A stretch of DNA of 64,000 nt from Castellaniella defragrans (GTDB lineage Bacteria > Pseudomonadota > Gammaproteobacteria > Burkholderiales > Burkholderiaceae_B). Numbering within the stretch: position 1 is the stretch's first letter; every line of letters begins with the position of its first letter. The notes beneath the pieces were generated by a model that was not told where the DNA came from, did not search any database, and saw only the letters and a program-made list of their open reading frames with translations. The position numbers and the translations under genes are program-made. Below are positions 42,858 to 53,810 of this stretch, one piece after another. The stretch covers positions 202,463 to 266,462 of the forward strand of contig NZ_JACHIB010000003.1 in assembly GCF_014203015.1 (NCBI RefSeq), in the 5' to 3' direction.

Positions 42858-43763
42858 ATGCAGTCCCCTTCGCGCCGCGCATTCCTGACCGGCCGCCGTC
42901 CGGAACGCTCCCCCTGGGAAACCTTCCTGGCGCGCCTGCGCCGCGCCGCGCAGGGCACGGTCTACGATTTCTCCACGGAGGCGGGCAGCGCCCGGCTGGT
43001 GCCGGTGCACATGCAGGACGTCTACCAGGCCCGCTCGCTGTGCGTGGAGCATGGCGTCACGCTGGCCCTGGACGGCATCCCGTCGGCGGCGCGGCTGGAC
43101 GGCGGCCCCGTGCTCTGGGTCGAGCCGGGGAGCGCGATGGCGCGCTGCGAACGCCTGGGGCCGGACGATCCGCGCTGGTTCGTGCAGCCCGGCTGCCTGA
43201 TCGGCGACCTGGAGCAGGCCGGGCTGCCGCAGTTCCGCGACCAGCCGCCGCACCTGACGGTGGCGGCCTGGCTGGCCGACCGGCGCAGCTGCGACTGGGA
43301 CTGCGGCGACACGGCCGCCAGCGGCCTGGCGCATGCGATGGTGCTGCTGAGCGACGGCACCCAGGCCAATCTGGGCGCCTTCGGCGTGGACAACCGCAAG
43401 CCGCTGGACAATCTGCGCGTCCAGGGCATGATTCCGCGGCTGTTCGAGCTCGTCTCGGCGCCGGCCGCCGAGGCCCTGCGCGACGGCGCCCTGTGGAACG
43501 GCCGCTACCGGCTCGACGCCCTGCGGCCGGCGGCCGGCGGCACCGTCAACCTCGCCCACCTGCTGCTGGGCCATGGGGGCGAGCTGGGCTGGGTCGAATG
43601 GATGGTGTTCGACGGACGCGCCGGCCGCCTGGCCGAGCGTGCCTACGACCTGCGCTACGGGCGCCGCCCCGGCCCCGGCGAGGCCGCCGCGGAGACGGAC
43701 CGGGCCGTGCGCGCCCTGTTCGACCCCGACGGCGTCTTTCCGGAACGGGGCCAGCAGTTCTAG
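42858..43763 (+). CDS. Divergent FAD-linked oxidase-like protein
   Basis: 301 residues. The middle part (DVYQARSLCVEHGVTLALDG to QPGCLIGDLEQAGLPQF) resembles the FAD-binding PCMH domain of glycolate/lactate oxidases, and the C-terminus (RAVRALFDPDGVFPERGQQF) has the family's closing motif. The normal glycine-rich FAD loop is poorly kept and the central catalytic domain is short. The N-terminus SRRAFLTGRR is Tat-like but lacks a following hydrophobic core. It may not bind FAD. Divergent from the aminotransferase gene. Confidence 0.55.
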   Translation: MQSPSRRAFLTGRRPERSPWETFLARLRRAAQGTVYDFSTEAGSARLVPVHMQDVYQARSLCVEHGVTLALDGIPSAARLDGGPVLWVEPGSAMARCERLGPDDPRWFVQPGCLIGDLEQAGLPQFRDQPPHLTVAAWLADRRSCDWDCGDTAASGLAHAMVLLSDGTQANLGAFGVDNRKPLDNLRVQGMIPRLFELVSAPAAEALRDGALWNGRYRLDALRPAAGGTVNLAHLLLGHGGELGWVEWMVFDGRAGRLAERAYDLRYGRRPGPGEAAAETDRAVRALFDPDGVFPERGQQF

Positions 43764-43939
43764 CAGTTCCGATTTCCCCCTGGCGTTCCCTCGGTGCCCG
43801 TGCGGCTTGCGCCGATGGGCCCGGGCGTCCGCCGCATGATCCGCATGCGTCCCGCGCCATACCGCGGGCTGGCGCAAGCGGCTAGAATGGCCGGCAGCAC
43901 CCCTCTTTCTATTCCATAACGTATCAAGGCTGCCTCACC

Positions 43940-46234
43940 ATGGACGAATCCTTGCGCGCCGCGGCGCTCGAATATCACGAGCACGGCCGTCCCGGGAAAA
44001 TCTCGGTCACTCCCACCAAACAGCTCTCCAATCAGCGGGATCTCGCCCTGGCCTATTCCCCGGGCGTCGCCGCCGCCTGCGAGGAGATCGTCGCCGACAG
44101 CCACAACGCCTTCCGCTACACGGGGCGCGGCAATCTGGTCGGCGTCATCACCAACGGCACGGCCGTCCTCGGCCTGGGCAACATCGGCCCCCTGGCGTCC
44201 AAGCCCGTGATGGAAGGCAAGGCCGTGCTGTTCAAGAAATTCTCCGGCCTGGACGTCTTCGACATCGAGATCAACGAACAGGACCCGGACAAGCTGGTCG
44301 ACATCATCGCCGGCCTGGAGCCCACCTTCGGTGGCATCAACCTCGAAGACATCAAGGCGCCGGAATGCTTCTACGTCGAACAGAAGCTGCGCGAGCGCAT
44401 GAAGATCCCGGTCTTCCACGACGACCAGCACGGCACCGCCATCTGCGTGACCGCGGCCTTCATCAACGGCCTGGAGGTCGTGGGCAAGGACGTCTCCAAG
44501 GTCAAGGTGGTGGTGTCCGGCGCGGGCGCAGCGGCCCTGGGCTGCCTGGACCTGATGATGGACATGGGCCTGCCCCTGGAGCACATCTGGGTGTCCGACA
44601 TCGAGGGCGTGGTCTACGAGGGCCGCACGGTCCTGATGGACGAAAAGAAATCCCGCTTCGCGCAGAAGACCGACGCGCGCCTGCTTGACGACATCATCGG
44701 CGGCGCCGACGTGTTCCTGGGCCTGTCGGCCGGCGGCGTGCTCAAGCCCCACATGGTGCAGAAGATGGCCGAGCGCCCGCTGGTGCTGGCGCTGGCCAAC
44801 CCCAATCCCGAAATCCTGCCGGCCGACGCGCTGGCGGTGCGGCCCGACGCCGTGATCGCCACCGGCCGCTCGGACTTCCCCAACCAGGTCAACAACGTGC
44901 TGTGCTTCCCGTACATCTTCCGCGGGGCGCTGGACGTGGGGGCCACCACCATCACGCGCGGCATGGAAAAGGCCGCCGTCATGGCGATCTGCAAGCTGGC
45001 CCGGGAAGAGCAGAACGACATCGTGGCGGCCGCCTACGGCCTGTACGACGTGTCCTTCGGCCCCAGCTACTTCATCCCCAAGCCCTTCGACCCGCGCCTG
45101 ATCGTGCGCATCTCCCCGGCCGTGGCCAAGGCCGCCATGGACGACGGCGTGGCCACCCGGCCGCTGGCCGACCTGGAAGGCTACGCCGGCCAGCTGGAGC
45201 AGTTCGTCTACCACTCCGGCGCCTTCATGAAGCCGCTGTTCTCGGCGGCGCGCGCCATGATCCGCGAGGGCGGCAAGTCGCGCATCGTGTTCGCCGAGGG
45301 CGAGGACGAGCGCGTGCTGCGCGCCGTGCAGATCGTCGTGGACGAACGCCTGGCCAAGCCCATCCTCATCGGCCGGCCCGCCGTGCTGGCCGACCGCATC
45401 GAGAAATACGGCCTGCGCATCCGCCTCGGGGTGGACGTCGAGGTCACCAACCCCGAGCACGACGAACGCTTCCACCAGTACTGGACCACGTACTGGGAGC
45501 TGATGTGCCGCCGCGGCATCACCAAGGAAATGGCGCGCGTCGAGATGCGCCGCCGCCTGACCCTGATCGGCGCCATGATGGTGCGCCTGGGCGACGCCGA
45601 CGGCATGATCTGCGGCACCGTGGGGTCCTACGGCAACCACCTGCGCTTCGTCGACGAGGTCCTGGGGCTGCAGCCCGGCGCCCGCACCTACGCGGCCATG
45701 AACATCCTGCTCCTGGAAGAACGCACCCTGGCGCTGGCGGACACGCACGTCAACGACAACCCCGACGCCGCCCAGATCGCCGAGATCACCCTGATGGCGG
45801 CCGAGGAAATGCGCCGCCTCAACATCGAGCCCAAGGTCGCGCTGCTGTCGCGTTCCAACTTCGGCACCGGCAGCTCGTCCTCCGGCGAGAAGATGCGCCA
45901 GGCCCTGGAACTGGTGCGCGAGCGCGATCCCAGGCTGGAGATCGACGGCGAGATGCACGGCGACTGCGCCCTGGATCCGGCGCTGCGCGAACGCATCCTG
46001 CCGTCCACCACGCTGCACGGCGAGGCCAACCTGCTGATCTGCCCCAGCGTGGACGCCGGCAACATCGCCTACAACCTGCTCAAGACGGCGGCGGGCGGCA
46101 ACGTGGCGGTCGGGCCGTTCCTGCTGGGCGCCAACGCGCCGGTGCACATCCTGACCTCCAGCTCCACCGTGCGCCGGATCGTCAACATGACCGCGCTGAC
46201 CGTGGTCGATGCCAACAAGCCGCGCCACGCCTAG
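43940..46234 (+). CDS. maeB: NADP-dependent malic enzyme with phosphotransacetylase-like domain
   Basis: 764 residues. The N-terminal malic domain has [37 protein letters not shown] and [15 protein letters not shown]; residues about 440 onward are a phosphotransacetylase-like domain ([53 protein letters not shown]). It makes pyruvate, CO2 and NADPH from malate. The PTA domain in MaeB-type enzymes is regulatory (acetyl-CoA). Stand-alone start with TAGAAT upstream at 43883-43888 but no clear -35. Confidence 0.95.
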   Translation: MDESLRAAALEYHEHGRPGKISVTPTKQLSNQRDLALAYSPGVAAACEEIVADSHNAFRYTGRGNLVGVITNGTAVLGLGNIGPLASKPVMEGKAVLFKKFSGLDVFDIEINEQDPDKLVDIIAGLEPTFGGINLEDIKAPECFYVEQKLRERMKIPVFHDDQHGTAICVTAAFINGLEVVGKDVSKVKVVVSGAGAAALGCLDLMMDMGLPLEHIWVSDIEGVVYEGRTVLMDEKKSRFAQKTDARLLDDIIGGADVFLGLSAGGVLKPHMVQKMAERPLVLALANPNPEILPADALAVRPDAVIATGRSDFPNQVNNVLCFPYIFRGALDVGATTITRGMEKAAVMAICKLAREEQNDIVAAAYGLYDVSFGPSYFIPKPFDPRLIVRISPAVAKAAMDDGVATRPLADLEGYAGQLEQFVYHSGAFMKPLFSAARAMIREGGKSRIVFAEGEDERVLRAVQIVVDERLAKPILIGRPAVLADRIEKYGLRIRLGVDVEVTNPEHDERFHQYWTTYWELMCRRGITKEMARVEMRRRLTLIGAMMVRLGDADGMICGTVGSYGNHLRFVDEVLGLQPGARTYAAMNILLLEERTLALADTHVNDNPDAAQIAEITLMAAEEMRRLNIEPKVALLSRSNFGTGSSSSGEKMRQALELVRERDPRLEIDGEMHGDCALDPALRERILPSTTLHGEANLLICPSVDAGNIAYNLLKTAAGGNVAVGPFLLGANAPVHILTSSSTVRRIVNMTALTVVDANKPRHA

Positions 46235-47510
46235 CGAGGGCCTGGACCAGCGGCCCCCGGACCGTGCGCCGTCCCGCGCGATGGCCGAGGAGGCGGCCGG
46301 CGCCCCCGGCCGCGGCGCGGCCGGGCGGCCCAGGGTCGGCCTGGTCCTGACCGGCGGCGGCGCCCGCGCCGCCTACCAGGCCGGCGTGCTCTCGGGCGTG
46401 CTGGAGCTGCTGGACCCCGACCGCCGGCCGGGCTTCCGCAATCCCTTCGACATCGTCTGCGGCACCTCGGCGGGGGCGATCAACGCCGCCGCCCTGGCCT
46501 GCCGCGCCCACCAGCCGCACCGCGCCGTCGATCACCTGTGCAGCCTGTGGCAGGCGCTGCACACTCGGGACATCTACTACTCGGACGCCGCGCGGCTGAT
46601 GCGCACCGGCCTGCAATGGCTGGGCATGCTGAGCCTGGGCTGGATCCGGCCGCAGCTGTCCAGCTACGCGCCGCATTCCCTGCTGGACAACGAACCCCTG
46701 TCCGGCCTGCTGTGCCGCACGCTCAACTTTTCCCGCCTGCAGACCAACCTGGATCGCGGCCACCTGAGCGCCCTGGCCATCACGGCGACGGCCTACACCA
46801 CCGGCGAGCACCTCACCTTCTACCAGGCCCGCCAGAGCATCCAGCCCTGGTCGCGCACCCTGCGGCGGGCCGTGGCCTGCCCCATCGGCGTGGACCACCT
46901 GATGGCCTCCAGCGCCATCCCCTTCGTCTTCCCCGCCCGCGCCATCCTGACGGGCGGGCGCACGCTCTGGTGCGGGGACGGCTCGATGCGCCAGCTGGCT
47001 CCGATCAGTTCGGCCATCCACCTGGGGGCGGGGCGCATCTTCGTCATCGGCACCAACTACCGCGACGAGACCAGCCCCGGGATCCGCGACCTGGACCCGC
47101 CGTATCCCAATCTGGCGCAGGTCGCGGGGCACACGCTGTCGAACATTTTCCTCGACGGCGTGTCCATGGACATGGAGCGCATGGAGCGGATCAATGAGCT
47201 GCTTGCACGAATCCCCGCAAATCGTTTAAAAAGCGAGTCACTGCGACCCATCCATGCCCTCATGATCGCGCCCAGCCGGTCCCTGGACGAACTGGCGCTG
47301 GAGCATCTGGATGAATTGCCGGGCGCCGTGCGCACCCTGTTTCGCGTGCTGGGCGTTTCGCCGCGCAGGATCGAGCCGGGCGGCGGTGCGCTGGCGTCTT
47401 ACTTGCTGTTTGAATCCGGCTACACTCGCAGCCTGATCGCGCTGGGCAGGGCAGACAGCCTGAGTCAGGCTGAAAAAGTCATCGCTTTTTTCAAGGAGTG
47501 GTCCGCATGA
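46209..47510 (+). CDS. Patatin-like phospholipase
   Basis: 433 residues. The oxyanion loop is LTGGGARAAYQAGVL, the nucleophile is in CGTSAGAINAAAL (GxSxG), and the dyad Asp is in WCGDGSMRQLAPIS. Such enzymes hydrolyse phospholipid or lipid acyl esters. ATG 46209 overlaps maeB by 26 bases with no good ribosome site; ATG 46281 (409 residues) is equally possible. Its stop overlaps the start of the barstar gene by three bases. Confidence 0.88.
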   Translation: MPTSRATPSEGLDQRPPDRAPSRAMAEEAAGAPGRGAAGRPRVGLVLTGGGARAAYQAGVLSGVLELLDPDRRPGFRNPFDIVCGTSAGAINAAALACRAHQPHRAVDHLCSLWQALHTRDIYYSDAARLMRTGLQWLGMLSLGWIRPQLSSYAPHSLLDNEPLSGLLCRTLNFSRLQTNLDRGHLSALAITATAYTTGEHLTFYQARQSIQPWSRTLRRAVACPIGVDHLMASSAIPFVFPARAILTGGRTLWCGDGSMRQLAPISSAIHLGAGRIFVIGTNYRDETSPGIRDLDPPYPNLAQVAGHTLSNIFLDGVSMDMERMERINELLARIPANRLKSESLRPIHALMIAPSRSLDELALEHLDELPGAVRTLFRVLGVSPRRIEPGGGALASYLLFESGYTRSLIALGRADSLSQAEKVIAFFKEWSA

Positions 47511-47968
47511 GTCCGGCCCAGATAAAGAAAATGCTCACGCAGGGCGTGGTGGATGCCCAGGCGGTGAGCGAACAGGACGCCCTGGCGGCCGCAACCGAGG
47601 CCGGTCTGGCGGCCTTCGTCGTCGATTGCGACCGGGCGCGCAACCGTTCCGCCGTGCTGCGGGCGGTGGTCAAGGCCATCGACTACCCCGAATACTTCGG
47701 CGGCAATCTGGATGCCCTGTACGACGGCCTGTGCGACACCCTGACGGACCAGAAGGAAGGCCTGTTCCTGTGGTTCCGCCACCTGCATTCCGGCGATCCC
47801 GCCCTGGCCGAGGACGCCCGGGCCATCCAGGCCGTGTGCGACGACGTGGTGGAATTCGGCCAGAACAACGAGCGCTGCTTCGCCTACGCCATCCAGCACG
47901 CCGGCGCCCACCCCGACCCCGAGCCGGGCGTCGATCCCACGCCGTATTCCGGCCGCGAGGAAGCCTGA
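47507..47968 (+). CDS. Barstar-family protein
   Basis: 153 residues. The barstar core FVVDCDRARNRSAVLRAVVKAIDYPEYFGGNLDALYDGL includes the Asn-Leu-Asp-Ala-Leu-Tyr-Asp segment that contacts barnase. A C-terminal extension follows. No barnase-type nuclease is adjacent, so it is an orphan inhibitor. The ATG overlaps the phospholipase stop and AAGGAG lies eleven bases upstream, so the two are coupled. Confidence 0.85.
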   Translation: MSPAQIKKMLTQGVVDAQAVSEQDALAAATEAGLAAFVVDCDRARNRSAVLRAVVKAIDYPEYFGGNLDALYDGLCDTLTDQKEGLFLWFRHLHSGDPALAEDARAIQAVCDDVVEFGQNNERCFAYAIQHAGAHPDPEPGVDPTPYSGREEA

Positions 47969-47992
47969 TTCCTTTCCTGTCTTGAAATGACG

Positions 47993-48016
47993 CGGCGCTC
48001 TTCCGGGCGCCGTTTT
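47993..48016 (+). terminator. Rho-independent terminator after the barstar gene
   Basis: CGGCGC (47993-47998) and GCGCCG (48007-48012) form a stem around an eight-base loop, followed by TTTTGCTT. It would end the phospholipase-barstar transcript just before the converging rsmE gene. Confidence 0.75.
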
Positions 48017-48071
48017 GCTTGTTCCGGGGAGCAGCCAGCCGCAGCCCGCGCAGCGGGGGGGCCGCCCTTTT

Positions 48072-48794
48072 CTACCAGTCCAGCAGGGCGGTGGCCGCCG
48101 CCGCCAGCGCGAGGCCGGCCGTCTCGGTGCGCAGCACGCGCGGCCCGAAGCGCACGCCGCGCAGGCCCCGGCGCTGCGCCAGGGCGAGTTCCTCGGGCGA
48201 CCAGCCGCCCTCGGGGCCGACCATCAGCGTCAGGCCGTCCCGCACATCGGCCAGGGCCGCGCGGAAGTCCAGGCGGCCTTCCGGGTGGCAGAACAGCGCC
48301 GGCCCGTCCACCGCCTCCAGGCAGGCGGCCAGCGGCGCGGGCGGGTGGATGCGCATCAGCCGGTTGCGGCCGCATTGCTCGCTGGCGGCCCGGGCGATGG
48401 CGCGCCAGTGCTCCAGGCGCTTGTCCAGCCGGGGGCCGGCCAGGCGCAGGACGCTGCGTTCGGCGGCCGCGGGGCGCAGCTCGGCCACGCCCAGCTCGAC
48501 CGCCTTTTCCACGATCCAGTCCATCTTGTCGCCCGAGGCCAGCCCCTGGATGAGGACCAGCCGCCCGCGCAGTTCGCTTTCGACGGCCTCGTGCGCGCCC
48601 AGCTCGGCCAGGGCGCGCCGGCCCTCGGCGCGCAGCGTGGCGGGGTACTGGCCGCCCCGGCCGTCGAACAGGACGATGGGGGCGCCGTCCGCGAGCCGCA
48701 GCACGCGCAGCGCGTGATGCGCCAGGGCGTCCGGCAGCTCGACGCGCCGGCCGGCGTCCAGCGGGGTTTCGCAGAAGAAACGGGGGGGCGGCAT
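48072..48794 (-). CDS. rsmE: 16S rRNA (uracil-1498-N3)-methyltransferase
   Basis: 240 residues of the SPOUT superfamily, methylating U1498 of 16S rRNA. Seen are PRFFCETPLDAGRR at the start, GDKMDWIVEKAVELGV, and the SAM-binding knot MVGPEGGWSPEELALA followed by LGPRVLRTETAGLAL (with Phe-Gly here). The frame extends to 48917, but the family begins at about MPPPRFF, so 48794 is chosen; ATG 48815 is an alternative. Divergent from tkt. Confidence 0.94.
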   Translation of the reverse strand: MPPPRFFCETPLDAGRRVELPDALAHHALRVLRLADGAPIVLFDGRGGQYPATLRAEGRRALAELGAHEAVESELRGRLVLIQGLASGDKMDWIVEKAVELGVAELRPAAAERSVLRLAGPRLDKRLEHWRAIARAASEQCGRNRLMRIHPPAPLAACLEAVDGPALFCHPEGRLDFRAALADVRDGLTLMVGPEGGWSPEELALAQRRGLRGVRFGPRVLRTETAGLALAAAATALLDW

Positions 48795-48934
48795 GGCGGG
48801 CGGGGCAATGACCATTGTGCGGGTGCCGTGGACTATAAACCGGATCGGGCGGGGTGGTAAAATCCCTAGCTTTGTGATTCTGTATGCGGTGAGGCCATGG
48901 CTTCGGTCGTGCGGCACTTGCCCTCCGAGACCCT

Positions 48935-50980
48935 ATGAGTGCCTTGCCCGCCCCCGATCCGTCCATGGCCGATGCCATTCGCGTCCTGGCCATGGATGCC
49001 GTCCAACAAGCCAATTCCGGGCATCCCGGGGCGCCCATGGGCATGGCCGACATCGCGCACGTGCTCTGGACCAGGCACCTGCGCCACAACCCGGCCGATC
49101 CGGCCTGGATCGACCGCGACCGCTTCGTGCTGTCCAACGGCCACGGCTCGATGCTGCTCTACGCCCTGCTGCATCTCACCGGCTACGACCTGCCGATCGG
49201 CGAACTGCGCCGCTTCCGCCAGCTGCACTCGCGCACCCCCGGGCACCCCGAGGTCGGCATCACGCCGGGCGTCGAGACCACCACCGGCCCGCTCGGCCAG
49301 GGCCTGGCCAACGCCGTCGGCATGGCGCTCGCCGAATCGCTGCTGGCGGGCGAATTCAACCGCCCCGGGCACGAGCTGATCGGCCACGACACCTACGCCT
49401 TCGTCGGCGACGGCTGCCTGATGGAAGGCATTTCCCACGAGGCCTGCTCGCTGGCCGGCACCCTGGGCCTGTCGCGCCTGATCGTGTTCTACGACGACAA
49501 CGGCATCTCCATCGACGGCGAGGTCGAGCACTGGTTCGGCGACGACACCCCGGCGCGCTTCGAGGCCTACGGCTGGAACGTCCTGCGCGGGGTCGACGGC
49601 CACGACATGAACGCGATCGACGCGGCCATCGTCCAGGCGCGCGCGCACGCCGCCGCCGGCCGGGGGCCCACCCTGATCTGCTGCCGCACCGTGATCGGCC
49701 GCGGCGCCCCGACCAAGGCCGGCACGGAAAAAGTCCATGGCGCGCCGCTGGGGGCCGACGAGATCGCCGCCGCGCGCAAGGCCATGGGCTGGAACCACCC
49801 GCCCTTCGAGATCCCGCGCGAAATCTACCGCTACTGGGACGGCCGCGCGCGCGGCGCGGACCTGCAATCCGAATGGCAGACGCGCTTCGACCGCTACGCC
49901 GAGGCCCATCCCGAACTGGCCGCCGAGCTGTGCCGCCGCATGGCGGGCGAGCTGCCGGCCGATTTCGCCGAACGCGCCCGCGCCTACGTCCTGTCCACCC
50001 AGGACAAGGCCGAATCCATCGCCTCGCGCAAGGCCTCGCAGCAGGCCATCGCCGCCTTCGCGGAAATCCTGCCGGAGCTGCTGGGCGGCTCGGCCGACCT
50101 GACCGGCTCCAACTTCACCGACTGGAAGGGCGTCGAGGCCGTGCGCCGCGCGGCCGGCGGCCCCCGGTCCGGGCGCCACATCAACTACGGCGTGCGCGAA
50201 TTCGGCATGGCGGCCATCATGAACGGCATCGCCCTGCACGGCGGCTACCTGCCTTTCGGCGGCACCTTCCTCACCTTCTCCGATTATTCCCGCAACGCCC
50301 TGCGCATGGCGGCGCTGATGAAGCAGCGCGTGGTGCACGTCTTCACCCACGACTCCATCGGCCTGGGCGAGGACGGCCCCACCCACCAGTCGATCGAGCA
50401 CGCGGGCAGCCTGCGCCTGATCCCCAATCTCCACGTCTGGCGGCCCTGCGACACCACCGAAACCGCGGTCGCCTGGCAGTGCGCCCTGGCGCGGCCCGCC
50501 AGCCTGGGCATGGCCGTCCACGGCGGCGGCCCCTCGGCGCTGCTGCTGTCGCGCCAGAACCTGCCCTTCGTGGCGCGCGACGCCGCCACCACCGAGGCCA
50601 TCGCCCGGGGCGGCTACGTGCTGCGCGACATGGTGGGCGCGCGCGCCGTGCTGATCGCCACGGGCTCCGAGATCGAGCTCGCCCTGCAGGCCCAGGACCG
50701 CCTGGCCGCGCGCGGCGTGGCGACCCGCGTGGTGTCCATGCCCTGCACCCAGGTCTTCGACGCCCAGGACGCCGCCTGGCGCGATGCGGTGCTGCCGGCG
50801 GGCCTGCCGCGCGTGGCCGTCGAGGCCGGCGGCACGGCCACCTGGTACAAATACGTGGGCACGACGGGCGCCGTCGTGGGCATCGACACCTACGGCGAAT
50901 CCGCGCCGGCGGGCGAGCTGTTCAAACATTTCGGGCTGACGGCCGACCACGTGGCCGCCGTCGTCGAGCAGATTTTGTAA
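48935..50980 (+). CDS. tkt: Transketolase
   Basis: 681 residues. The TPP site [18 protein letters not shown], the N-terminal [38 protein letters not shown] and the C-terminal [14 protein letters not shown] and [10 protein letters not shown] are all present. It transfers two-carbon units in the pentose phosphate pathway. Followed at 12 bases by gap and then pgk, a common Burkholderiales order. ATG 48935 is used; the closest TAAAAT box (48858-48863) has no clear -35. Confidence 0.97.
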   Translation: MSALPAPDPSMADAIRVLAMDAVQQANSGHPGAPMGMADIAHVLWTRHLRHNPADPAWIDRDRFVLSNGHGSMLLYALLHLTGYDLPIGELRRFRQLHSRTPGHPEVGITPGVETTTGPLGQGLANAVGMALAESLLAGEFNRPGHELIGHDTYAFVGDGCLMEGISHEACSLAGTLGLSRLIVFYDDNGISIDGEVEHWFGDDTPARFEAYGWNVLRGVDGHDMNAIDAAIVQARAHAAAGRGPTLICCRTVIGRGAPTKAGTEKVHGAPLGADEIAAARKAMGWNHPPFEIPREIYRYWDGRARGADLQSEWQTRFDRYAEAHPELAAELCRRMAGELPADFAERARAYVLSTQDKAESIASRKASQQAIAAFAEILPELLGGSADLTGSNFTDWKGVEAVRRAAGGPRSGRHINYGVREFGMAAIMNGIALHGGYLPFGGTFLTFSDYSRNALRMAALMKQRVVHVFTHDSIGLGEDGPTHQSIEHAGSLRLIPNLHVWRPCDTTETAVAWQCALARPASLGMAVHGGGPSALLLSRQNLPFVARDAATTEAIARGGYVLRDMVGARAVLIATGSEIELALQAQDRLAARGVATRVVSMPCTQVFDAQDAAWRDAVLPAGLPRVAVEAGGTATWYKYVGTTGAVVGIDTYGESAPAGELFKHFGLTADHVAAVVEQIL

Positions 50981-50992
50981 AGGAGCTCCTTC

Positions 50993-52003
50993 ATGACCAT
51001 CCGCGTCGCCATCAACGGCTACGGCCGCATCGGCCGCAACATCCTGCGTGCCCACTACGAAGACGGCAAGAAGCACGACATCCAGATCGTCGCCATCAAC
51101 GACCTGGGCGATCCCAAGACCAACGCCCACCTGACCCGCTACGACACGGCCCACGGCCGCTTCCCCGGCACGGTCGAGGTCGATGGCGACTCCATGGTCG
51201 TCAACGGCGACCGCATCCGCGTGCTGGCCGACCGCGACCCGGCCAGGCTGCCCTGGGGCGAGCTGGGCGTGGACGTGGTGCTGGAATGCACGGGCCTCTT
51301 CACCTCCAAGGAAAAGGCCTCGGCCCACCTGAAGGGCGGCGCGAAAAAGGTCATCATCTCCGCCCCGGGCGGCAAGGACGTCGACGCCACCATCGTCTAC
51401 GGCGTCAACCACCAGGTCCTGAAGGCCTCCGACACGGTCATCTCTAACGCCTCGTGCACCACCAACTGCCTGGCGCCGCTGGTCCACCCGCTGCACCAGA
51501 AGCTGGGCATCGTCAACGGCCTGATGACCACCGTGCACGCCTACACCAACGACCAGGTGCTGACCGACGTCTACCACTCCGACCTGCGCCGCGCGCGCTC
51601 GGCCACGCACAGCATGATCCCCACCAAGACCGGCGCCGCCGCCGCCGTGGGCCTGGTGCTGCCCGAACTGAACGGCAAGCTCGACGGCTACGCGATCCGC
51701 GTGCCGACGATCAACGTGTCCATCGTCGACCTGTCCTTCGTCGCGGCGCGCGAGACCACGGCCGAGGAAGTCAACAGCATCCTCAAGGCCGCCTCCGAAG
51801 GTCCGCTCAAGGGCATCCTGGCCTACACCACCGAGCCCCTGGTGTCGGTCGACTTCAACCACGATCCGGCCTCCAGCACGGTGGACGCCTCGCTCACCAA
51901 GGTGTCCGGCTCGCTGGTGAAGGTCTCCTCCTGGTACGACAACGAGTGGGGCTTCTCCAACCGCATGCTCGACACCACCGTGGCCCTGATGGCCGCCAAG
52001 TAA
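50993..52003 (+). CDS. gap: Glyceraldehyde-3-phosphate dehydrogenase, type I
   Basis: 336 residues. NAD-binding [14 protein letters not shown] at the N-terminus, the catalytic Cys (about 155) in [12 protein letters not shown], and the phosphate-site [20 protein letters not shown] are standard. Makes 1,3-bisphosphoglycerate. AAGGAG lies ahead of ATG 50993. Second gene of tkt-gap-pgk. Confidence 0.98.
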   Translation: MTIRVAINGYGRIGRNILRAHYEDGKKHDIQIVAINDLGDPKTNAHLTRYDTAHGRFPGTVEVDGDSMVVNGDRIRVLADRDPARLPWGELGVDVVLECTGLFTSKEKASAHLKGGAKKVIISAPGGKDVDATIVYGVNHQVLKASDTVISNASCTTNCLAPLVHPLHQKLGIVNGLMTTVHAYTNDQVLTDVYHSDLRRARSATHSMIPTKTGAAAAVGLVLPELNGKLDGYAIRVPTINVSIVDLSFVAARETTAEEVNSILKAASEGPLKGILAYTTEPLVSVDFNHDPASSTVDASLTKVSGSLVKVSSWYDNEWGFSNRMLDTTVALMAAK

Positions 52004-52148
52004 GGCATCCGGCATCGTGCGGCGCGGGGCGGGGCAACCCGCCCTCGTCGTATCCGGCGCATCCGGCGGCACACCCGGCGGCGGACGCGCCGGCCGGGCA
52101 GCAGGACCGGGCGCTCCGCCCCTGAACCGACTTCCGAGGCAATCCTCC

Positions 52149-53339
52149 ATGACCACCGTACAGACACTCTCCGGGCTGGCGCAGTCCGGCGCCCTGAAGG
52201 GCAAGCGCGTCTTCATCCGCTCCGACCTGAACGTGCCCCTGGAACAGGGCCGCATCACCGAGGACACCCGCATCCGGGCCTCGGTGCCGGCCATCCGGAT
52301 GGCGCTGGAGGCGGGCGCCTCCGTGATGGTGACCTCGCACCTGGGCCGCCCCAAGGAAGGCACGGTCGGTCCGGACGACACCCTGCGGCCCGTCGCCGAG
52401 CGCCTGGCCGAGCTGCTGGGCCGGCCGGTGCGGCTGGTCGCCGACTGGGTCGGCGGCGTGGACCTGGCTCCCGGCGAGGTCGTGCTGCTGGAAAACTGCC
52501 GCTGCAATCCCGGCGAAAAGAAGAACGATCCCGAACTGGCGCGGCGCATGGCCGCGCTGTGCGACGTCTACGTCAACGACGCCTTCGGCACGGCGCACCG
52601 CGCCGAGGCCACCACCGAGGGCATCGCGCGCTACGCGCCCGTGGCCTGCGCCGGCCCGCTGCTGGAAGCCGAGCTGACGGCCCTGGGCCGGGCGCTGCAG
52701 TCCCCGCGCCGCCCGATGGTGGCCATCGTCGCCGGCTCGAAGGTCTCCACCAAGCTGTCCATCCTGCAGTCCCTGGCCGAAAAGGTCGATCAGCTGATCG
52801 TGGGCGGCGGCATCGCCAACACCTTCATGCTGGCCGCCGGCCTGCCCATCGGCAAGTCGCTCGCCGAGCCCGATCAGGTCGATCAGGCGAAGGCCGTCAT
52901 GGACGCCATGCGGGCGCGCGGCGTCGAGGTCCCCATTCCCGTGGACGTGGTGGTGGCGCCGGCCTTCGCCGCCGACGCGCCGGCCACCGTGAAGGACGCG
53001 GCCGACGTCGGGCCGGACGACCTGATCCTGGACATCGGGCCGCGCACGGCCGCCGCCCTGGCCGGCCAGCTGCGCAAGGCCGGCACCATCGTCTGGAACG
53101 GCCCGGTCGGGGTGTTCGAGTTCGAGGCCTTCGCCGGCGGCACCCGGGCCATCGCCCAGGCCATCGCGGAATCCGACGGCTTTTCCATCGCCGGCGGCGG
53201 CGACACGCTGGCGGCGATCGCCAAGTTCGGCATTGCCGACCGGGTCGGCTACATCTCGACCGGCGGCGGCGCCTTCCTGGAATTCCTGGAAGGCAAGACG
53301 CTGCCCGCCGTCGCCGCGCTGCAGGCGCGGGCGGCCTGA
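52149..53339 (+). CDS. pgk: Phosphoglycerate kinase
   Basis: 396 residues. [15 protein letters not shown] at the start, [54 protein letters not shown] and the C-terminal [35 protein letters not shown] match the family. Start 52149 is set by family alignment; the frame is open upstream to 52017. It follows gap with a 145-base gap. Converts 1,3-bisphosphoglycerate and ADP to 3-phosphoglycerate and ATP. Confidence 0.97.
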   Translation: MTTVQTLSGLAQSGALKGKRVFIRSDLNVPLEQGRITEDTRIRASVPAIRMALEAGASVMVTSHLGRPKEGTVGPDDTLRPVAERLAELLGRPVRLVADWVGGVDLAPGEVVLLENCRCNPGEKKNDPELARRMAALCDVYVNDAFGTAHRAEATTEGIARYAPVACAGPLLEAELTALGRALQSPRRPMVAIVAGSKVSTKLSILQSLAEKVDQLIVGGGIANTFMLAAGLPIGKSLAEPDQVDQAKAVMDAMRARGVEVPIPVDVVVAPAFAADAPATVKDAADVGPDDLILDIGPRTAAALAGQLRKAGTIVWNGPVGVFEFEAFAGGTRAIAQAIAESDGFSIAGGGDTLAAIAKFGIADRVGYISTGGGAFLEFLEGKTLPAVAALQARAA

Positions 53340-53349
53340 TGTCGGCCCG

Positions 53350-53705
53350 ATGAAAAAACGGCTTGCCGTTTCCGTCCTGGCCGCGGCGCTCGGCGCCTGC
53401 GCCCAGGCGCCGCATGAATCCTTTGGACCCGCCTCCATGGCCGCCGGCCGCGCCGCGCCCGCCCTGGACGCACCCACCCTGTCCGCCTACGGCTGACGCC
53501 TGGCGGAGGCCGCCGACCGCCACGGCAAGCCCGTCGAGGCCTTGCGCGCGGGGCGGGAACGGCCGCTGCGCCTGTCGTTCTCCGGAAGATCACTGAGCGT
53601 GCAGGGGGGCTGCAACACCCGGTTCGGCGGCTATGCGCTCGAGTCCGGCGCCCTGCGGCCGGGCTGTTGCATTCAAAAAATGGATGGCATAGATTCCAAT
53701 ATTTA
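53350..53705 (+). pseudogene. Decayed META-domain (HslJ-like) lipoprotein gene
   Basis: ATG 53350 opens with a lipoprotein signal, KKRLAVSVLAAALGACAQA, with Cys at the lipobox. After residue 48 (SAYG) the frame hits TGA at 53494-53496. Reading through it, the frame continues with RLAEAADRHGKPVEAL and LSFSGRSLSVQGGCNTRFGGYAL, a META-domain signature, then ends in a foreign-looking tail (CCIQKMDGIDSNI) and stops at 53703-53705. The TGA may replace a Trp codon, and the C-terminal half of the domain is missing. A sequencing error at the TGA would not explain the truncated end. Confidence 0.65.
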
Positions 53706-53717
53706 ATTGGTAAATAT
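53696..53717. promoter_or_regulatory. Two overlapping inverted repeats upstream of allE
   Basis: CCAAT (53696-53700)/ATTGG (53706-53710) and ATATTTA (53699-53705)/TAAATAT (53711-53717) are both perfect. The sharply AT-rich block lies about 95 bases before the allE-like start, as expected for an operator, possibly of the LysR protein at 54697. Confidence 0.5.
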
Positions 53718-53810
53718 CACGGTCGCCCGTTAAGGTGGGGCATCCGCTTCCGGATATCCCATCCCCGGCCCCCGCGCAGGGGGCCGCAACGCACGACCCG
53801 TGGAGTTTCC

